Positions 35,042 to 43,710 of a DNA stretch of 64,000 bases are shown here, one piece after another (within the stretch, counting starts at the first letter, position 1; the number at the start of each line of letters is the position of its first letter). The stretch lies in the NCBI GenBank assembly GCA_963742205.1, contig CAVUKZ010000009.1, positions 434,001 through 498,000 of the forward strand, given 5' to 3'. The DNA is from WHSW01 sp963742205 (GTDB taxonomy: Bacteria > Actinomycetota > Thermoleophilia > Solirubrobacterales > 70-9). The notes beneath the pieces were generated by a model. That model ran no database searches, had not been told where the DNA came from, and saw only the letters and a list, made by a program, of their open reading frames with translations. The position numbers were made by a program, and so were the translations under genes.

Positions 35042-36301
35042 TCAGTCGACGGAGAAGCTCAGCCCCGCGCGCTCGAAGCGGTCGAGCGAGGCCGTGCCGA
35101 GCGCCAGGGCCGGGGTGACGCAGCCGTATCGGCCGGGCGTGGCGCCGGGCTCGGCCAGCATCAACCCGGCCTCGCCGAGCATCCGCGCGGTCGTCAGATA
35201 GCCCGGGTGGCCCGTGGCGTCCACCCGCACGGAGACGGACCGGCCACCGGTCGCGGTCGCCTCGGCGACCAGTCGCCAGCGCCAGGGCTCGAGCCGGTCG
35301 GCGGCCGGGCCGAAGCCGGAGGAGGGGAGCACCCGGCGCAGGCCGCCGGCGACCCGCGCGCGGACCGCCGGGGTGGCGCTCGCGGCGGCGCGGACGCCGA
35401 CCTGGGCCCCGCAGAGCATCGCCGCGGCGCCCATGCGCAGCGGCAGGGTGGCCGCCGAACCGCCGATCGAGATCCCCTCGCGATAGCGAAAGGGCCGGGC
35501 CGCGACCCCGCGCTCGGACGCCGTAATGGCTGCGGTGCGGTGGATCACGGCCGGGTTGATGAACGCCGCCGGGCTCATCGGCGCGATCGCCGCGCCGTTC
35601 GCGCCCCGGCGCGGGCGGAGCTCGATCGGGCTGCGCTCGCGGACCGCCGTCGCCACGCGCGGGTCGGCGATCAGGGCCGCTGGGTCCGTGAGGGTGCGCG
35701 GGTCGTCGCAGCCGACCGCCTCGGCCATGCTCTGGAACGTGCCGCCTGAGATCGCGTCCGAGGGGCGAGGCATCCCGGGCGGCTGACCGGTGATCGCGAT
35801 CGTCACGTCGACCTGCTCGAGCTCGGCGTCCCACCGCTCGCGGGCGGTCTCGGCGGCCAACTGGACGGCGAGGTCGGGCGGCAGCGCCTCGAACCCGCAC
35901 ACCTGCACCACCTTGACCTCGGCCTCGGCGGCGGCGACGTCGAAGTCCGCGACGATCCCGCGCACGAAGGGGATCTCGCCGGTGAGGTCGACGTAGTGCG
36001 TGCCGGCGCCCACGCAGGCCTCGATCACCGGCCGGCCGCGGGTCGTGTACGGGCCGACGAGGTTGAGCACCACCTTCGCGCGCGCGGCCATCGCGGCCAG
36101 CGAGGCGGGGTCGCCGACGTCGGCGGCGATCGTCGCGGCCGGCTCCGCGCCGACCTCCGCCAGGGTGGCCTCGAGCTTCGCCGGATCGCGCCCCGCGGCG
36201 CCCCAATTGGCGCCGACCTCGGTCAGATAGCGCCCGACCTGGCGCCCGGTGACGCCGGTCGCGCCGAAGACGACCACGTCGAGGTCTCGCTCGGGGTTCA
36301 C
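35042..36301 (-). CDS. Saccharopine dehydrogenase-like/trans-acting enoyl reductase family protein
   Basis: 419 residues from GTG 36301. N-terminal Rossmann fold DVVVFGATGVTGRQVGRYL, then VVLNLVGPYTTRGRPVIEAC and GTHYVDLTGEIPFVRGIV, the hallmark of the family of Mycobacterium Rv2449c/Rv2953, the latter acting in trans with polyketide synthases in phthiocerol lipid synthesis. The C-terminus (GYLTTARMLGEAGLMLAE) also matches. Actual substrate is unknown here; no polyketide synthase is nearby. An upstream in-frame extension of 34 codons exists but lacks family similarity. Confidence 0.8.
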   Translation of the reverse strand: MNPERDLDVVVFGATGVTGRQVGRYLTEVGANWGAAGRDPAKLEATLAEVGAEPAATIAADVGDPASLAAMAARAKVVLNLVGPYTTRGRPVIEACVGAGTHYVDLTGEIPFVRGIVADFDVAAAEAEVKVVQVCGFEALPPDLAVQLAAETARERWDAELEQVDVTIAITGQPPGMPRPSDAISGGTFQSMAEAVGCDDPRTLTDPAALIADPRVATAVRERSPIELRPRRGANGAAIAPMSPAAFINPAVIHRTAAITASERGVAARPFRYREGISIGGSAATLPLRMGAAAMLCGAQVGVRAAASATPAVRARVAGGLRRVLPSSGFGPAADRLEPWRWRLVAEATATGGRSVSVRVDATGHPGYLTTARMLGEAGLMLAEPGATPGRYGCVTPALALGTASLDRFERAGLSFSVD

Positions 36302-36336
36302 CAATGCGAGGCGGACACTAGTGACTCGGAACGGGC

Positions 36337-36723
36337 CTACTCCGACAGTCCGGCGGCTTGGAGCGCCTCGGACCGCTCCGTGAAGTCGACCTTGCGAACG
36401 CACTCGCCGTCGCGGAAGGTGTGGACCTCGAACGTCCGGTCGCTGACCTCGACCCCGCTGCCTCGTCCGCGGCCCCGGTAGCGGAGGGCGACGACGACGT
36501 CGTCCCCGGCGTCGAGGAACTCATCGGCAATCGTCTCGAGCTCCTCCCACTCGCTGTCCCACCGCCTCCACAGGTCCTGCACCGCCTGCGGACCGTGCGC
36601 CGGCACCTCCTGGCCGACCTCCCAGACGACGTCGGGCGCGAGGCACGCCGATGCCGCGGCGTAATCACCGCGGCGGTAGGCGTCGAGGCTGCTGCGCACG
36701 CGTTCGACGTTCTCCTGCGACAT
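36337..36723 (-). CDS. SnoaL/NTF2-like small protein
   Basis: 128 residues, cone-shaped alpha+beta barrel fold: helix VERVRSSLDAYRRGDYAAAS, CLAPDVVWEVGQEVPAHGPQ, then strands DDVVVALRYRGRGRGSGVEV and the C-terminal ALQAAGLSE. It is a paralogue of the protein at 37095 (same start MSxE and same closing motif). Such proteins may be isomerases, hydrolases or ligand binders; no function can be assigned. ATG at 36723; GATACT nine bases upstream may be the -10. Confidence 0.75.
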   Translation of the reverse strand: MSQENVERVRSSLDAYRRGDYAAASACLAPDVVWEVGQEVPAHGPQAVQDLWRRWDSEWEELETIADEFLDAGDDVVVALRYRGRGRGSGVEVSDRTFEVHTFRDGECVRKVDFTERSEALQAAGLSE

Positions 36724-36744
36724 CGCCCGCGCAGTATCTCGCGC

Positions 36745-37023
36745 CTACGGGATCACGATCGTGAAGCCGACGCTGTCGGAGAAGGTGGACGGGCCACGCA
36801 CGATCCTCACATCGCCGGCGGTGTCGAAAACCTCGACGTTTTGTCCGAAATAGGTGAACACGACAAAGCCTCCGCCACACTCGGAGTTCGGGGCAACCAT
36901 CGCCGAGGCATTGCCCTCGGGACTGCTCGTGGTGTTCCAGTCGACGGACACGACGGCCGGCGTCACAAGGGGGTCGATGCCGGGTGCAACGACGCACCAC
37001 CGGCCCTCGCCGATTCGGGTCAC
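36745..37023 (-). CDS. Fragment resembling C-terminal domain of a secreted tail-like protein
   Basis: 92 residues from a GTG at 37023. The sequence RIGEGRWCVVAPGIDPLVTP and the closing DSVGFTIVIP look like the terminal module of larger secreted or collagen-like/tail-fibre-like proteins (G-x-YCV...AFxxVIP). The frame is open upstream only to a TAG 22 codons earlier and has no signal peptide, so it is likely the remnant of a longer gene. Lies between two SnoaL-like genes. Confidence 0.4.
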   Translation of the reverse strand: MTRIGEGRWCVVAPGIDPLVTPAVVSVDWNTTSSPEGNASAMVAPNSECGGGFVVFTYFGQNVEVFDTAGDVRIVRGPSTFSDSVGFTIVIP

Positions 37024-37094
37024 GCTCGAGATGCGCCTTGGGACCTGGCCGGTGCCGATGTCCGGAGACTCTGCACCGTACTAACGCCTGGCGG

Positions 37095-37505
37095 TCAACC
37101 GGCTTCGGACTCCCGAAGTCCGGCGGCCTGAAGCGCCTGAGCGCGGTCCAGGAAGTAGTCGGCCTCGACGATCAGGCCGTCCCGCAGGCGGTGCACGACG
37201 GCGAAGGACTGGGTGTAGGGCCCCTGCGCACCCTCCCCGATCATGCTCGTGCAGGCAACGAAGCACCCATCACCCGCGTCGATCAGTTCGTCGAGGCGTA
37301 CCTTTATTCCGCCCGCTAGCTCGATGAGGCTTCGCATGCGCTCTAAAGCGGCGGCCCGCCCTGTGTAGACCCCTGCATTGGGCCATCCGGGTCCCTCGCG
37401 GTACACGGCGTCCTCAGCCCAGAACTCGTCCGTGACCGCGGCGGGGCCAGACTCATTCCAGACCTCGTACGCCCGCCGGATCCTGTCGGCATCCTCACGC
37501 GACAT
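37095..37505 (-). CDS. SnoaL/NTF2-like small protein (second copy)
   Basis: 136 residues. Same fold pattern as the 36337 gene: DADRIRRAYEVWNESGPAAV, FWAEDAVYREGPGWPNAGVY, DAGDGCFVACTSMIGEGA, FAVVHRLRDGLIVEADYFLD and ALQAAGLRESEAG. The ATG at 37505 is preceded by GATACT eight bases upstream. Divergent from ispG with 57 bases between starts. Probably an old duplicate pair; function unknown. Confidence 0.75.
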   Translation of the reverse strand: MSREDADRIRRAYEVWNESGPAAVTDEFWAEDAVYREGPGWPNAGVYTGRAAALERMRSLIELAGGIKVRLDELIDAGDGCFVACTSMIGEGAQGPYTQSFAVVHRLRDGLIVEADYFLDRAQALQAAGLRESEAG

Positions 37506-37562
37506 CGTCGTCCAGTATCCGTCCGCCGGGCCCGGGGGGCAACCCCATAGCCCGCTGTCACA

Positions 37563-38861
37563 ATGTCCGGGATGGCATCGAAGCGCCAGATCTTCGTCGG
37601 GGGCGTGCCGATCGGCGGTGGAGCCCCGGTCGCGGTGCAGACGATGACCAAGACCGAGACCGCCAACCTCGAGGCGACCATGGACCAGATCCACAAGGTC
37701 GCCGAGGCTGGGGCGGACCTGGTGCGCTGCGCGGTCCCCCGCGACGAGGACGCCGTGGCGCTGAAGACGATCGTCGAGCGCTCGCCGATCCCCGTGATCG
37801 CCGACATCCACTTCAACTACACCCTGGCCCTGAAGGCGATCGACGCCGGCGCCCACTGCATCCGGCTGAACCCGGGCAACATCGGCGGCCGCGAGAAGGT
37901 CGCCGAGGTCGCCGTCAAGGCCACCGAGGCCGGCGTGCCGATGCGGATCGGGGTCAACTCGGGCTCGCTGCCCAAGCACCTGCACGCGCTCGAGCGCGAC
38001 AACCCGGTCGAGGCGCTGGTGACGGCCGCGGTCGAGTTCGTGGAGATGATGGAGTCGCTCGAGTTCGAGGACTTCAAGATCTCGATCAAGTCGACCAACG
38101 TCCCGAACACGATCGCCGCCAACCGCCTGCTCTCCGAGCGGGTCCCGTATCCGATCCACCTCGGGATCACCGAGGCCGGGACCAAGTGGTCGGGCTCGCT
38201 GAAGTCCGCGGTCGGCCTCGGGACGCTGCTCGCCGACGGCATCGGCGACACGATCAGGATCTCGCTCTCGACCTTCCACGCGGAGGAGGAGGTCAAGGTC
38301 GCCTGGGAGATCCTCAAGGCGCTGCAGCTGCGCGAGCGCGGCCCCGTCCTGATCGCCTGCCCGACCTGCGGACGGCTGCAGTTCGACATGGATTCCGTCG
38401 TCGCCGAGATCGAGACGCGGCTCGAGGGTTACACCGAGCCGATCGAGGTCGCGGTGCTCGGCTGCGCCGTCAATGGGATCGGCGAGGCCTCGCACGCCGA
38501 CTTCGGGATCACCGGCGCCAAGAACGAGGGGCTGATATTCGCCGGCGGCAAGCCGCTGCGGAAGGTCCCGCAGGAGGAGCTCGTCGACACCCTGTTCGCC
38601 GAGATCGACAAGTCGCTCGATCGGGGCGCGGTCGAGGTCGACGCCGGCGAGGCCGCGGAGGGAGCCGAGTGGCTGCAGCGGATCGAGGAGGAGAACGCCG
38701 ACGAGCTCACCCCCGAGCGGATTGCCAAGCTCGAGGCCGAGAAGGCACGTGCCGAGGGCAACGACGTCACCGCGGAGCCTTTCCTGAAGCCCGTGCGCCG
38801 GCGCCCGGCGCTGGACGAGGAAGCGTCGCCGACCGCCGGACGGCGCTTCACCCGCGCCTGA
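37563..38861 (+). CDS. ispG: 4-hydroxy-3-methylbut-2-enyl diphosphate synthase IspG (GcpE)
   Basis: 432 residues; reductive ring opening of MEcPP to HMBPP, penultimate MEP-pathway step. TIM barrel with QTMTKTETANLEATMDQI, LVRCAVPRDEDAVALK, IADIHFNYTLALKAIDAGAH and CIRLNPGNIG, then the [4Fe-4S] domain with LIACPTCGRLQFD and VLGCAVNGIGEASHADFG (three Cys). The last 75 residues are an acidic Glu/Ala extension beyond the usual 360-390. Together with dxr and uppS it covers isoprenoid supply. Confidence 0.94.
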   Translation: MSGMASKRQIFVGGVPIGGGAPVAVQTMTKTETANLEATMDQIHKVAEAGADLVRCAVPRDEDAVALKTIVERSPIPVIADIHFNYTLALKAIDAGAHCIRLNPGNIGGREKVAEVAVKATEAGVPMRIGVNSGSLPKHLHALERDNPVEALVTAAVEFVEMMESLEFEDFKISIKSTNVPNTIAANRLLSERVPYPIHLGITEAGTKWSGSLKSAVGLGTLLADGIGDTIRISLSTFHAEEEVKVAWEILKALQLRERGPVLIACPTCGRLQFDMDSVVAEIETRLEGYTEPIEVAVLGCAVNGIGEASHADFGITGAKNEGLIFAGGKPLRKVPQEELVDTLFAEIDKSLDRGAVEVDAGEAAEGAEWLQRIEEENADELTPERIAKLEAEKARAEGNDVTAEPFLKPVRRRPALDEEASPTAGRRFTRA

Positions 38862-38866
38862 CCCGG

Positions 38867-39610
38867 GTGGTCCACGAGGCGGCGAGCGTCGGGTTCTCCC
38901 GCTCGGCCGCGGCGTACGACCGCGCGCGGCCGGACTATCCCGACGCCGCGACGGACCGGTTCTGGGCGGCGTTGGGCCTCAAGCGCGGCGCTCGCGTGAT
39001 CGACGTCGGCGCCGGTACCGGGAAGCTCGCGGCGCCGCTCGCCGAGCGCGGCGCCGACGTGCTCGCGGTCGAGCCGGTCGAGGAGATGCGGGCACGGATC
39101 GCCGCCCGCGCCCCCGCGGCCCGAGCGCTGGCCGGCGTCGCCGAGCGGCTGCCCGCGGCCGACGGCTGGGCCGACGCGATCGTCGCCGGGCAGGCGTTTC
39201 ATTGGTTCGCCAACGAGTCCGCGCTGGCTGAGTTCTCCCGCTGCCTGCGTCCGGACGGGCGCCTAGGGCTGATCTGGAATCGGCGAGCGCCCGCAGACCA
39301 GCTGCAGACGCGCATCACGAACCTGCTCGAGCCCCTGCGCGGCGACGCACCGCGCCACGCCGCGGGGGCGTGGCGCGAGGCGTTCGAGCGGCCCGGGCCC
39401 TTCGAGCAGCGCGATGGCTTCGAGCTCGACTTCGCCCAGGAGCTCGACCGCGCGGGCCTGCGCGACCGCGTCGGCTCGATCAGCTTCGTCGCCGCGGCGG
39501 ACCCGGCACAGCGCGAAGAGCTGCTGGCACGGGTGGCTGAGCTCTGCCCGGCGGACGGGGTCGTCGCGCTCGCATACGTGTGCGAGGCCTTCGTCTACGC
39601 GCGGCGCTGA
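38867..39610 (+). CDS. Class I SAM-dependent methyltransferase
   Basis: 247 residues from GTG 38867, five bases after ispG. SAM-binding motif I is ARVIDVGAGTGKLAAPLAER; then VLAVEPVEEMRARI, the post-motif WADAIVAGQAFHWFANESAL and LAEFSRCLRPDGRLGLIWNR. The FHWF segment is typical of UbiE/Coq5-like (Methyltransf_11) proteins of this type. Substrate not predictable. Confidence 0.85.
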   Translation: MVHEAASVGFSRSAAAYDRARPDYPDAATDRFWAALGLKRGARVIDVGAGTGKLAAPLAERGADVLAVEPVEEMRARIAARAPAARALAGVAERLPAADGWADAIVAGQAFHWFANESALAEFSRCLRPDGRLGLIWNRRAPADQLQTRITNLLEPLRGDAPRHAAGAWREAFERPGPFEQRDGFELDFAQELDRAGLRDRVGSISFVAAADPAQREELLARVAELCPADGVVALAYVCEAFVYARR

Positions 39611-39645
39611 CGGCCGCAGGCGCGCGCTGGCAGGATTCCGCGTCC

Positions 39646-41397
39646 GTGACGCCAGCTGACGAGACCCGGGTGGGGTGGCGCGAGGTCGCGCTGGTCGCCC
39701 TCGGCGCCGCCGTGTTCGCGATCGTCATGAACTGGCCGCTGATCCTCAACCTCGGCGACACGATCCCGCTGGACCTCGGGGACCCGATGCCGCAGGCCTG
39801 GCAGGTGGCCTGGGGAGGCCACGCGCTCGCCCACCAGCCGCTGCACTTCTTCGACGCGAACCAGTACTGGCCGTTCGCGCAGACGCTCGCCTTCTCCGAC
39901 GCGCTGATCGGCTACGCGCCGGCGGGCCTGATCGGCTCGGGGCCCTACGACGCCGTGGTGCGCTACGACCTGCTGTTCCTGTTCTCGTACGCGCTCGCGT
40001 TCTTCGGCGCGTACCTGCTCGCCCGCGAGCTCGGCCTCGGCCGCGGGGCGGCGCTGGTCGCCGGGGTCGCGTTCGCCTTTGCGCCCTCCCGAATCGAGCA
40101 GGACGGTCACCTGCAGGTGATCTCGAGCGGAGGCATCCCGCTCGCCCTCGCGCTCGGGGTGCGCGCCTTACGCCTGCGCAGCCCGTGGGCCATGCTCGCG
40201 GGCTGGCTCGTCGCCCTGTGGCAGGTCTCGCTGGGGTTCAGCCTGGGGCTGCCGTTCGGTTATCTGCTGCTCCTGCTGATCGCGATCGCGATCGTGGTGT
40301 GGCTGCGGCGCGGCCGCCCGTCCGTCGATCGGCGGCTGCTCGCGGGCGCGGCGGTCGGCGGGCTCATCTTCGCGATCGGCACGGGCCTGCTGAGCGTCCC
40401 CTACCAGGAGGTCGCCGACCGCTTCCCGCAGGCCACCCGCTCGCCGGCGGTGGTGGCCGGATACTCGGGGCAGCCGGAGGCATTCATCTCGGCGTCCGAG
40501 GAGAACCTGATCTGGGGCCCGATCACCGCGACCTTCCGCGACGACCTCTCGTCGATCCCAGAGCAGACGCTGTTCCCCGGGCTGCTGGTCATCTGCCTCG
40601 CGATCGCGGGGGCCACCTGGCGCGGCTGGCCCCGGGGGCTGAGGATCGGGCTCGCCGTCGCCGTGATCGGGATCTCGGTCCTGGCGATCGGGTTCGAACC
40701 CGAGGGCGGGCTCCTGTGGCCCGACCGGATCCTCTACGACCTCTTACCCGGGTGGCACGGGATCCGGACGCCGGGGAGGCTGGTCACCTTCTCCTCGCTG
40801 GCCCTCGCCCTGCTCGCGGCCGCCGGCGCCCAGCGCGTGCTGGTCGCGCTCGCGGCGCGCCAAGCCCGTGCGGCGGTTGCCACGGCCGTCGTCGCCGGGC
40901 TCGCGCTGGTGATCGCGATCGAGGGGCGCGGCCTGCCGTTCGACCCCACCGACACGATGGCCCAGCCGGAGATGCCCGACGCGCCGCCGGCGCCCAGCGG
41001 CGCCCCCGAGCCGCGGCTGAACCTGCCGGCCCTGCGGCCGGAGGACAACCGCCGCTACCTGTTGTGGTCGAGCGACGGCTTCCCGAAGATGATCAACGGG
41101 CGCTCGAGCACGATCCCCGAGTTCACCACCGACCTGATCGCGAGCATGGACGACTTCCCCAGCCGCGCCACCGTCGCCCGATTGCGACGGGTGGGAGTGA
41201 ACTCGGTCGTCGTGCACCTCGATCGCGTGCGCGGCACGCCGCAGGAGGGCTCCTCCCGGCGGCCGATCGCGGGCCTCGGCCTCACCCGGACGCGGCAGGG
41301 GCCGCTCGAGGTCTACGACGTGCGGTCGCCGAGCGCCAGGCGGGACAGCGGCGAGCCGGTCGCCTCCTCCGGGCGCGAGCGCCGAAACCGGAGCTGA
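39646..41397 (+). CDS. Polytopic membrane protein, probable GT-C type glycosyltransferase
   Basis: 583 residues from GTG 39646. About 10-11 membrane spans; the first outside loop has LGDTIPLDLGDPMPQAWQVA and later LHFFDANQYWPF, in the position where GT-C enzymes hold acidic residues. The C-terminal 150 residues are a soluble outside domain (RYLLWSSDGFPKMINGRSST). Similar proteins are annotated as YfhO-like or GT-C membrane proteins acting on polyprenyl-linked sugars. Assignment is by topology, not a firm motif. Its end overlaps the convergent gene by 85 bases. Confidence 0.6.
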   Translation: MTPADETRVGWREVALVALGAAVFAIVMNWPLILNLGDTIPLDLGDPMPQAWQVAWGGHALAHQPLHFFDANQYWPFAQTLAFSDALIGYAPAGLIGSGPYDAVVRYDLLFLFSYALAFFGAYLLARELGLGRGAALVAGVAFAFAPSRIEQDGHLQVISSGGIPLALALGVRALRLRSPWAMLAGWLVALWQVSLGFSLGLPFGYLLLLLIAIAIVVWLRRGRPSVDRRLLAGAAVGGLIFAIGTGLLSVPYQEVADRFPQATRSPAVVAGYSGQPEAFISASEENLIWGPITATFRDDLSSIPEQTLFPGLLVICLAIAGATWRGWPRGLRIGLAVAVIGISVLAIGFEPEGGLLWPDRILYDLLPGWHGIRTPGRLVTFSSLALALLAAAGAQRVLVALAARQARAAVATAVVAGLALVIAIEGRGLPFDPTDTMAQPEMPDAPPAPSGAPEPRLNLPALRPEDNRRYLLWSSDGFPKMINGRSSTIPEFTTDLIASMDDFPSRATVARLRRVGVNSVVVHLDRVRGTPQEGSSRRPIAGLGLTRTRQGPLEVYDVRSPSARRDSGEPVASSGRERRNRS

Positions 41398-43052
41398 AGC
41401 AGGGCGGCGAGCGCCGCCAGGGCCCCGATCGCGATCAGGACGAACGAATTCCCGCCGCCGTCGAGCGGCGTCACGGGATCGCTGCTGATGGTCGGGCCGA
41501 TGATCGAGACCACGACCCAGGCGCCGAGCGCGCCGAGCGCGTAGCGCGCGTCCCGGGGGTGCGCGGTTGCGGTGCGGGGGGTCGCCGCGGCGGCGAAGGC
41601 GATCGCGGCGCCGATCGCGAGCAGCACCGGGAGGACGGCGAGCCAGTTCGGGTGCACGCCGAGCACCGTGAACACGGTGTGCTCGAGGATCCCGCTGCCG
41701 AGGTCGGTGACCCACACGTTGGTCCCCTGCATGCCGAGCAGGGGGTAGGTGAGCGCGGCGGCGACCATCCAGACTCCGGAAGGGACCGCCAGCGCCAGGG
41801 TCGTCGCCGGGAAGCGCCGATAGGCGCACGCCAGCCCGAGCGCGACGAAGGGCAGAGCCGGGATCAAGAACCGCGGCCCGGGCGTCCCGCCGCCGTACGG
41901 CTGCCAGTAGCCGATGTTGTAGACGAAGTATGCGATCGCAACCGCGGCGATCGTCCACGCCTCCGCGCGATGGCCCCGGCGGCGCATGAGCACGACTCCG
42001 ATCACCGCCATGACCAGCACCGGGGTCAGCACCAGCAGGCCGCGCCCGGCGAACAGCAGGTCGCGAACGGCGTCCCAGCGCGGCAGCGTGATCCCGAAGA
42101 AGCCGTCGCTGTTGAGGCCCAGTGAGGCGTGCCCGCTGACCCCGACCACGGCGACCGCATGGCTGTAGGCGAGCTTGAACGGCGAGCCGAGCGTCCAGGC
42201 GTTGTAGGCGAGGATCGGCAGCGTCCCCGCCACCGCCCCGGCGGCGTACGCCGCGCCCCGCAGGGCCCAGCGCTCGCGCGCGAGGGCGTAGAAGAACAGC
42301 ACCGCGCCCACGAGGCCGGTCTGGTACTCGAAGGTCACCGCCAGGCCGGCGAGCAGGCCGGCGCCGGCTATGAGCCAGGGTCGGGGCGGGCCGTGGCGCT
42401 CGCGCATCAGCACCGCGAACGCCGCGAACGCCAGCGTGGTCGAGATCGCGTGCGAGAAGAACTCGGCGGCGAAGACCATCATGATCGTGCAGATGCCCAG
42501 CGTGATCGCGGCCGCGGTGCCGTAGCCGGGCTCGAGCCGGTCGGCGAGCCGCCGCACCATGAGCAACAGCAGCGTCGCCGGGATCACCGCCGCGAACAGG
42601 GTCAGCACCCAGACAACGGGAGTCGCGTCCTCAACCCGTTCCTGGACCCGCTCCGCGCGCGCCGGGTCGTAGCCGAACGACGACCACGGGGCGCCGTCGT
42701 TGGGCACCCAGCGCGGCTCGTCGGCCTTCGCCGCCTCGGCCGCGGCGTCGGCGGCGGCCTCGCGTCCCCCGGTGGCGTCGATGAGCAGGTAGAGCGGGGT
42801 CGAGAACGCCGCCATTCCGGGCGACTTGACCGAGTAGTAGTGGCCGTCGATCCAGGCGACGTCGCCCGTCTCCCAGTGCCAGCGGTCGATGGTCCGCTCG
42901 CCGTTGGCCAGCGCCCTCACCTCCGCGAAGTGGGCGAGCTGGGCCCAGCCCGTCGTATGGATGACGGCGCCCCAGGCGATCCCCAGGCAGACGATCGCCA
43001 GGGTCCCCGGCCGCGCGCGCGCCCATGCGGCGAGCCGCCGAGCGGCGTTCAT
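41313..43052 (-). CDS. Polytopic membrane protein of glycosyltransferase type
   Basis: 579 residues from ATG 43052, about 11-12 spans. An outside loop after span 1 carries WETGDVAWIDGHYYSVKSPG, a motif shared with PMT/GT39-like actinobacterial proteins (YYSxKxPG). C-terminal spans end GNSFVLIAIGALAALAALLQ. The ATGA at its start overlaps the stop of the methyltransferase gene at 43049, so the two are one operon. Probably transfers a sugar from a polyprenyl carrier outside the membrane; acceptor unknown. Confidence 0.65.
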   Translation of the reverse strand: MNAARRLAAWARARPGTLAIVCLGIAWGAVIHTTGWAQLAHFAEVRALANGERTIDRWHWETGDVAWIDGHYYSVKSPGMAAFSTPLYLLIDATGGREAAADAAAEAAKADEPRWVPNDGAPWSSFGYDPARAERVQERVEDATPVVWVLTLFAAVIPATLLLLMVRRLADRLEPGYGTAAAITLGICTIMMVFAAEFFSHAISTTLAFAAFAVLMRERHGPPRPWLIAGAGLLAGLAVTFEYQTGLVGAVLFFYALARERWALRGAAYAAGAVAGTLPILAYNAWTLGSPFKLAYSHAVAVVGVSGHASLGLNSDGFFGITLPRWDAVRDLLFAGRGLLVLTPVLVMAVIGVVLMRRRGHRAEAWTIAAVAIAYFVYNIGYWQPYGGGTPGPRFLIPALPFVALGLACAYRRFPATTLALAVPSGVWMVAAALTYPLLGMQGTNVWVTDLGSGILEHTVFTVLGVHPNWLAVLPVLLAIGAAIAFAAAATPRTATAHPRDARYALGALGAWVVVSIIGPTISSDPVTPLDGGGNSFVLIAIGALAALAALLQLRFRRSRPEEATGSPLSRLALGDRTS

Positions 43053-43669
43053 CGCCGGTCCGCCCTGCAGAGGGCCATCGTCCATGGCAGCGGGCTGCGC
43101 ACCTCCACAACCTCTACCCGCTCCGTGAGGAGATCGACGAACTGGCGCTTCGACCAGTGCCCGAGGTGACCGGGCGTGTTGCCGAGCTCGCCGACGTACT
43201 TGAGGCGGGCGAGATTGAGGCCGCGCCACAACGGCTCGCGCGGCACGCTCACCAGCAGCCACGGCCGCGCCAGGGTCGCCAGGCGGTCGAGCGCTGCGAC
43301 CGGCTCGGTGAGGTGCTCGAGGACCTCGCAGCAGACGATGAGCTCGGCGGCGTCGTAGCGTGGATCGAGGCTCTGGACCGGGGCGGCGCGGAAATCGATC
43401 TCGAGCCCGGCCGCCTGCGCCCGCCGCCGCGCCTCGGCGACGACGGCGGCCGAGGCGTCGGTGCCCCGCACCGCGAGCCCGGCGCGGGCGAGCCGGATCG
43501 CGAGCTCGCCCTCGCCGCAGCCCACCTCGTGAGCCTCGCGGGCGCCCGAGCGCGCCGCGAGCTCGGAGAGGTGCCCGAGGAAGCCGGCGACGAGCCGGCG
43601 CTCGATCGGGTTCTGGGTCCCGTACTTGTCGTAGACGTTGCCACCGGCGGCCATGCGGCCGGAAATCAT
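43049..43669 (-). CDS. Class I SAM-dependent methyltransferase
   Basis: 206 residues from ATG 43669 (GGGAG four bases upstream). Begins NVYDKYGTQNPIERRLVAGF, then motif I EAHEVGCGEGELAIRLA and the UbiG/Methyltransf_23-like LIVCCEVLEHLTEPVAALDR, then WLLVSVPREPLWRGLNLARL. The (V/I)YDKY-(x)TxNPI start is typical of methyltransferases found in cell-surface glycan clusters with GtrA/GT2 genes. Coupled to the membrane glycosyltransferase gene downstream. Confidence 0.82.
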   Translation of the reverse strand: MISGRMAAGGNVYDKYGTQNPIERRLVAGFLGHLSELAARSGAREAHEVGCGEGELAIRLARAGLAVRGTDASAAVVAEARRRAQAAGLEIDFRAAPVQSLDPRYDAAELIVCCEVLEHLTEPVAALDRLATLARPWLLVSVPREPLWRGLNLARLKYVGELGNTPGHLGHWSKRQFVDLLTERVEVVEVRSPLPWTMALCRADRR

Positions 43670-43697
43670 CCCACTCCCGGTTGGCGGGACCGCCATC

Positions 43698-43703
43698 TAC
43701 ACT
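43698..43703 (+). promoter_or_regulatory. -10 box TACACT of gtrA-like gene
   Basis: TACACT, identical to the rpsB -10, ends seven bases before the GTG start at 43711; leaderless start predicted. Confidence 0.45.
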
Positions 43704-43710
43704 CGCGCCG

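Noticed and set aside
39675..42125. An 816-codon plus-strand frame
   Set aside because: It runs through the membrane-protein gene in another frame and antisense to the next; Arg/Ala/Asp-rich with no motif.
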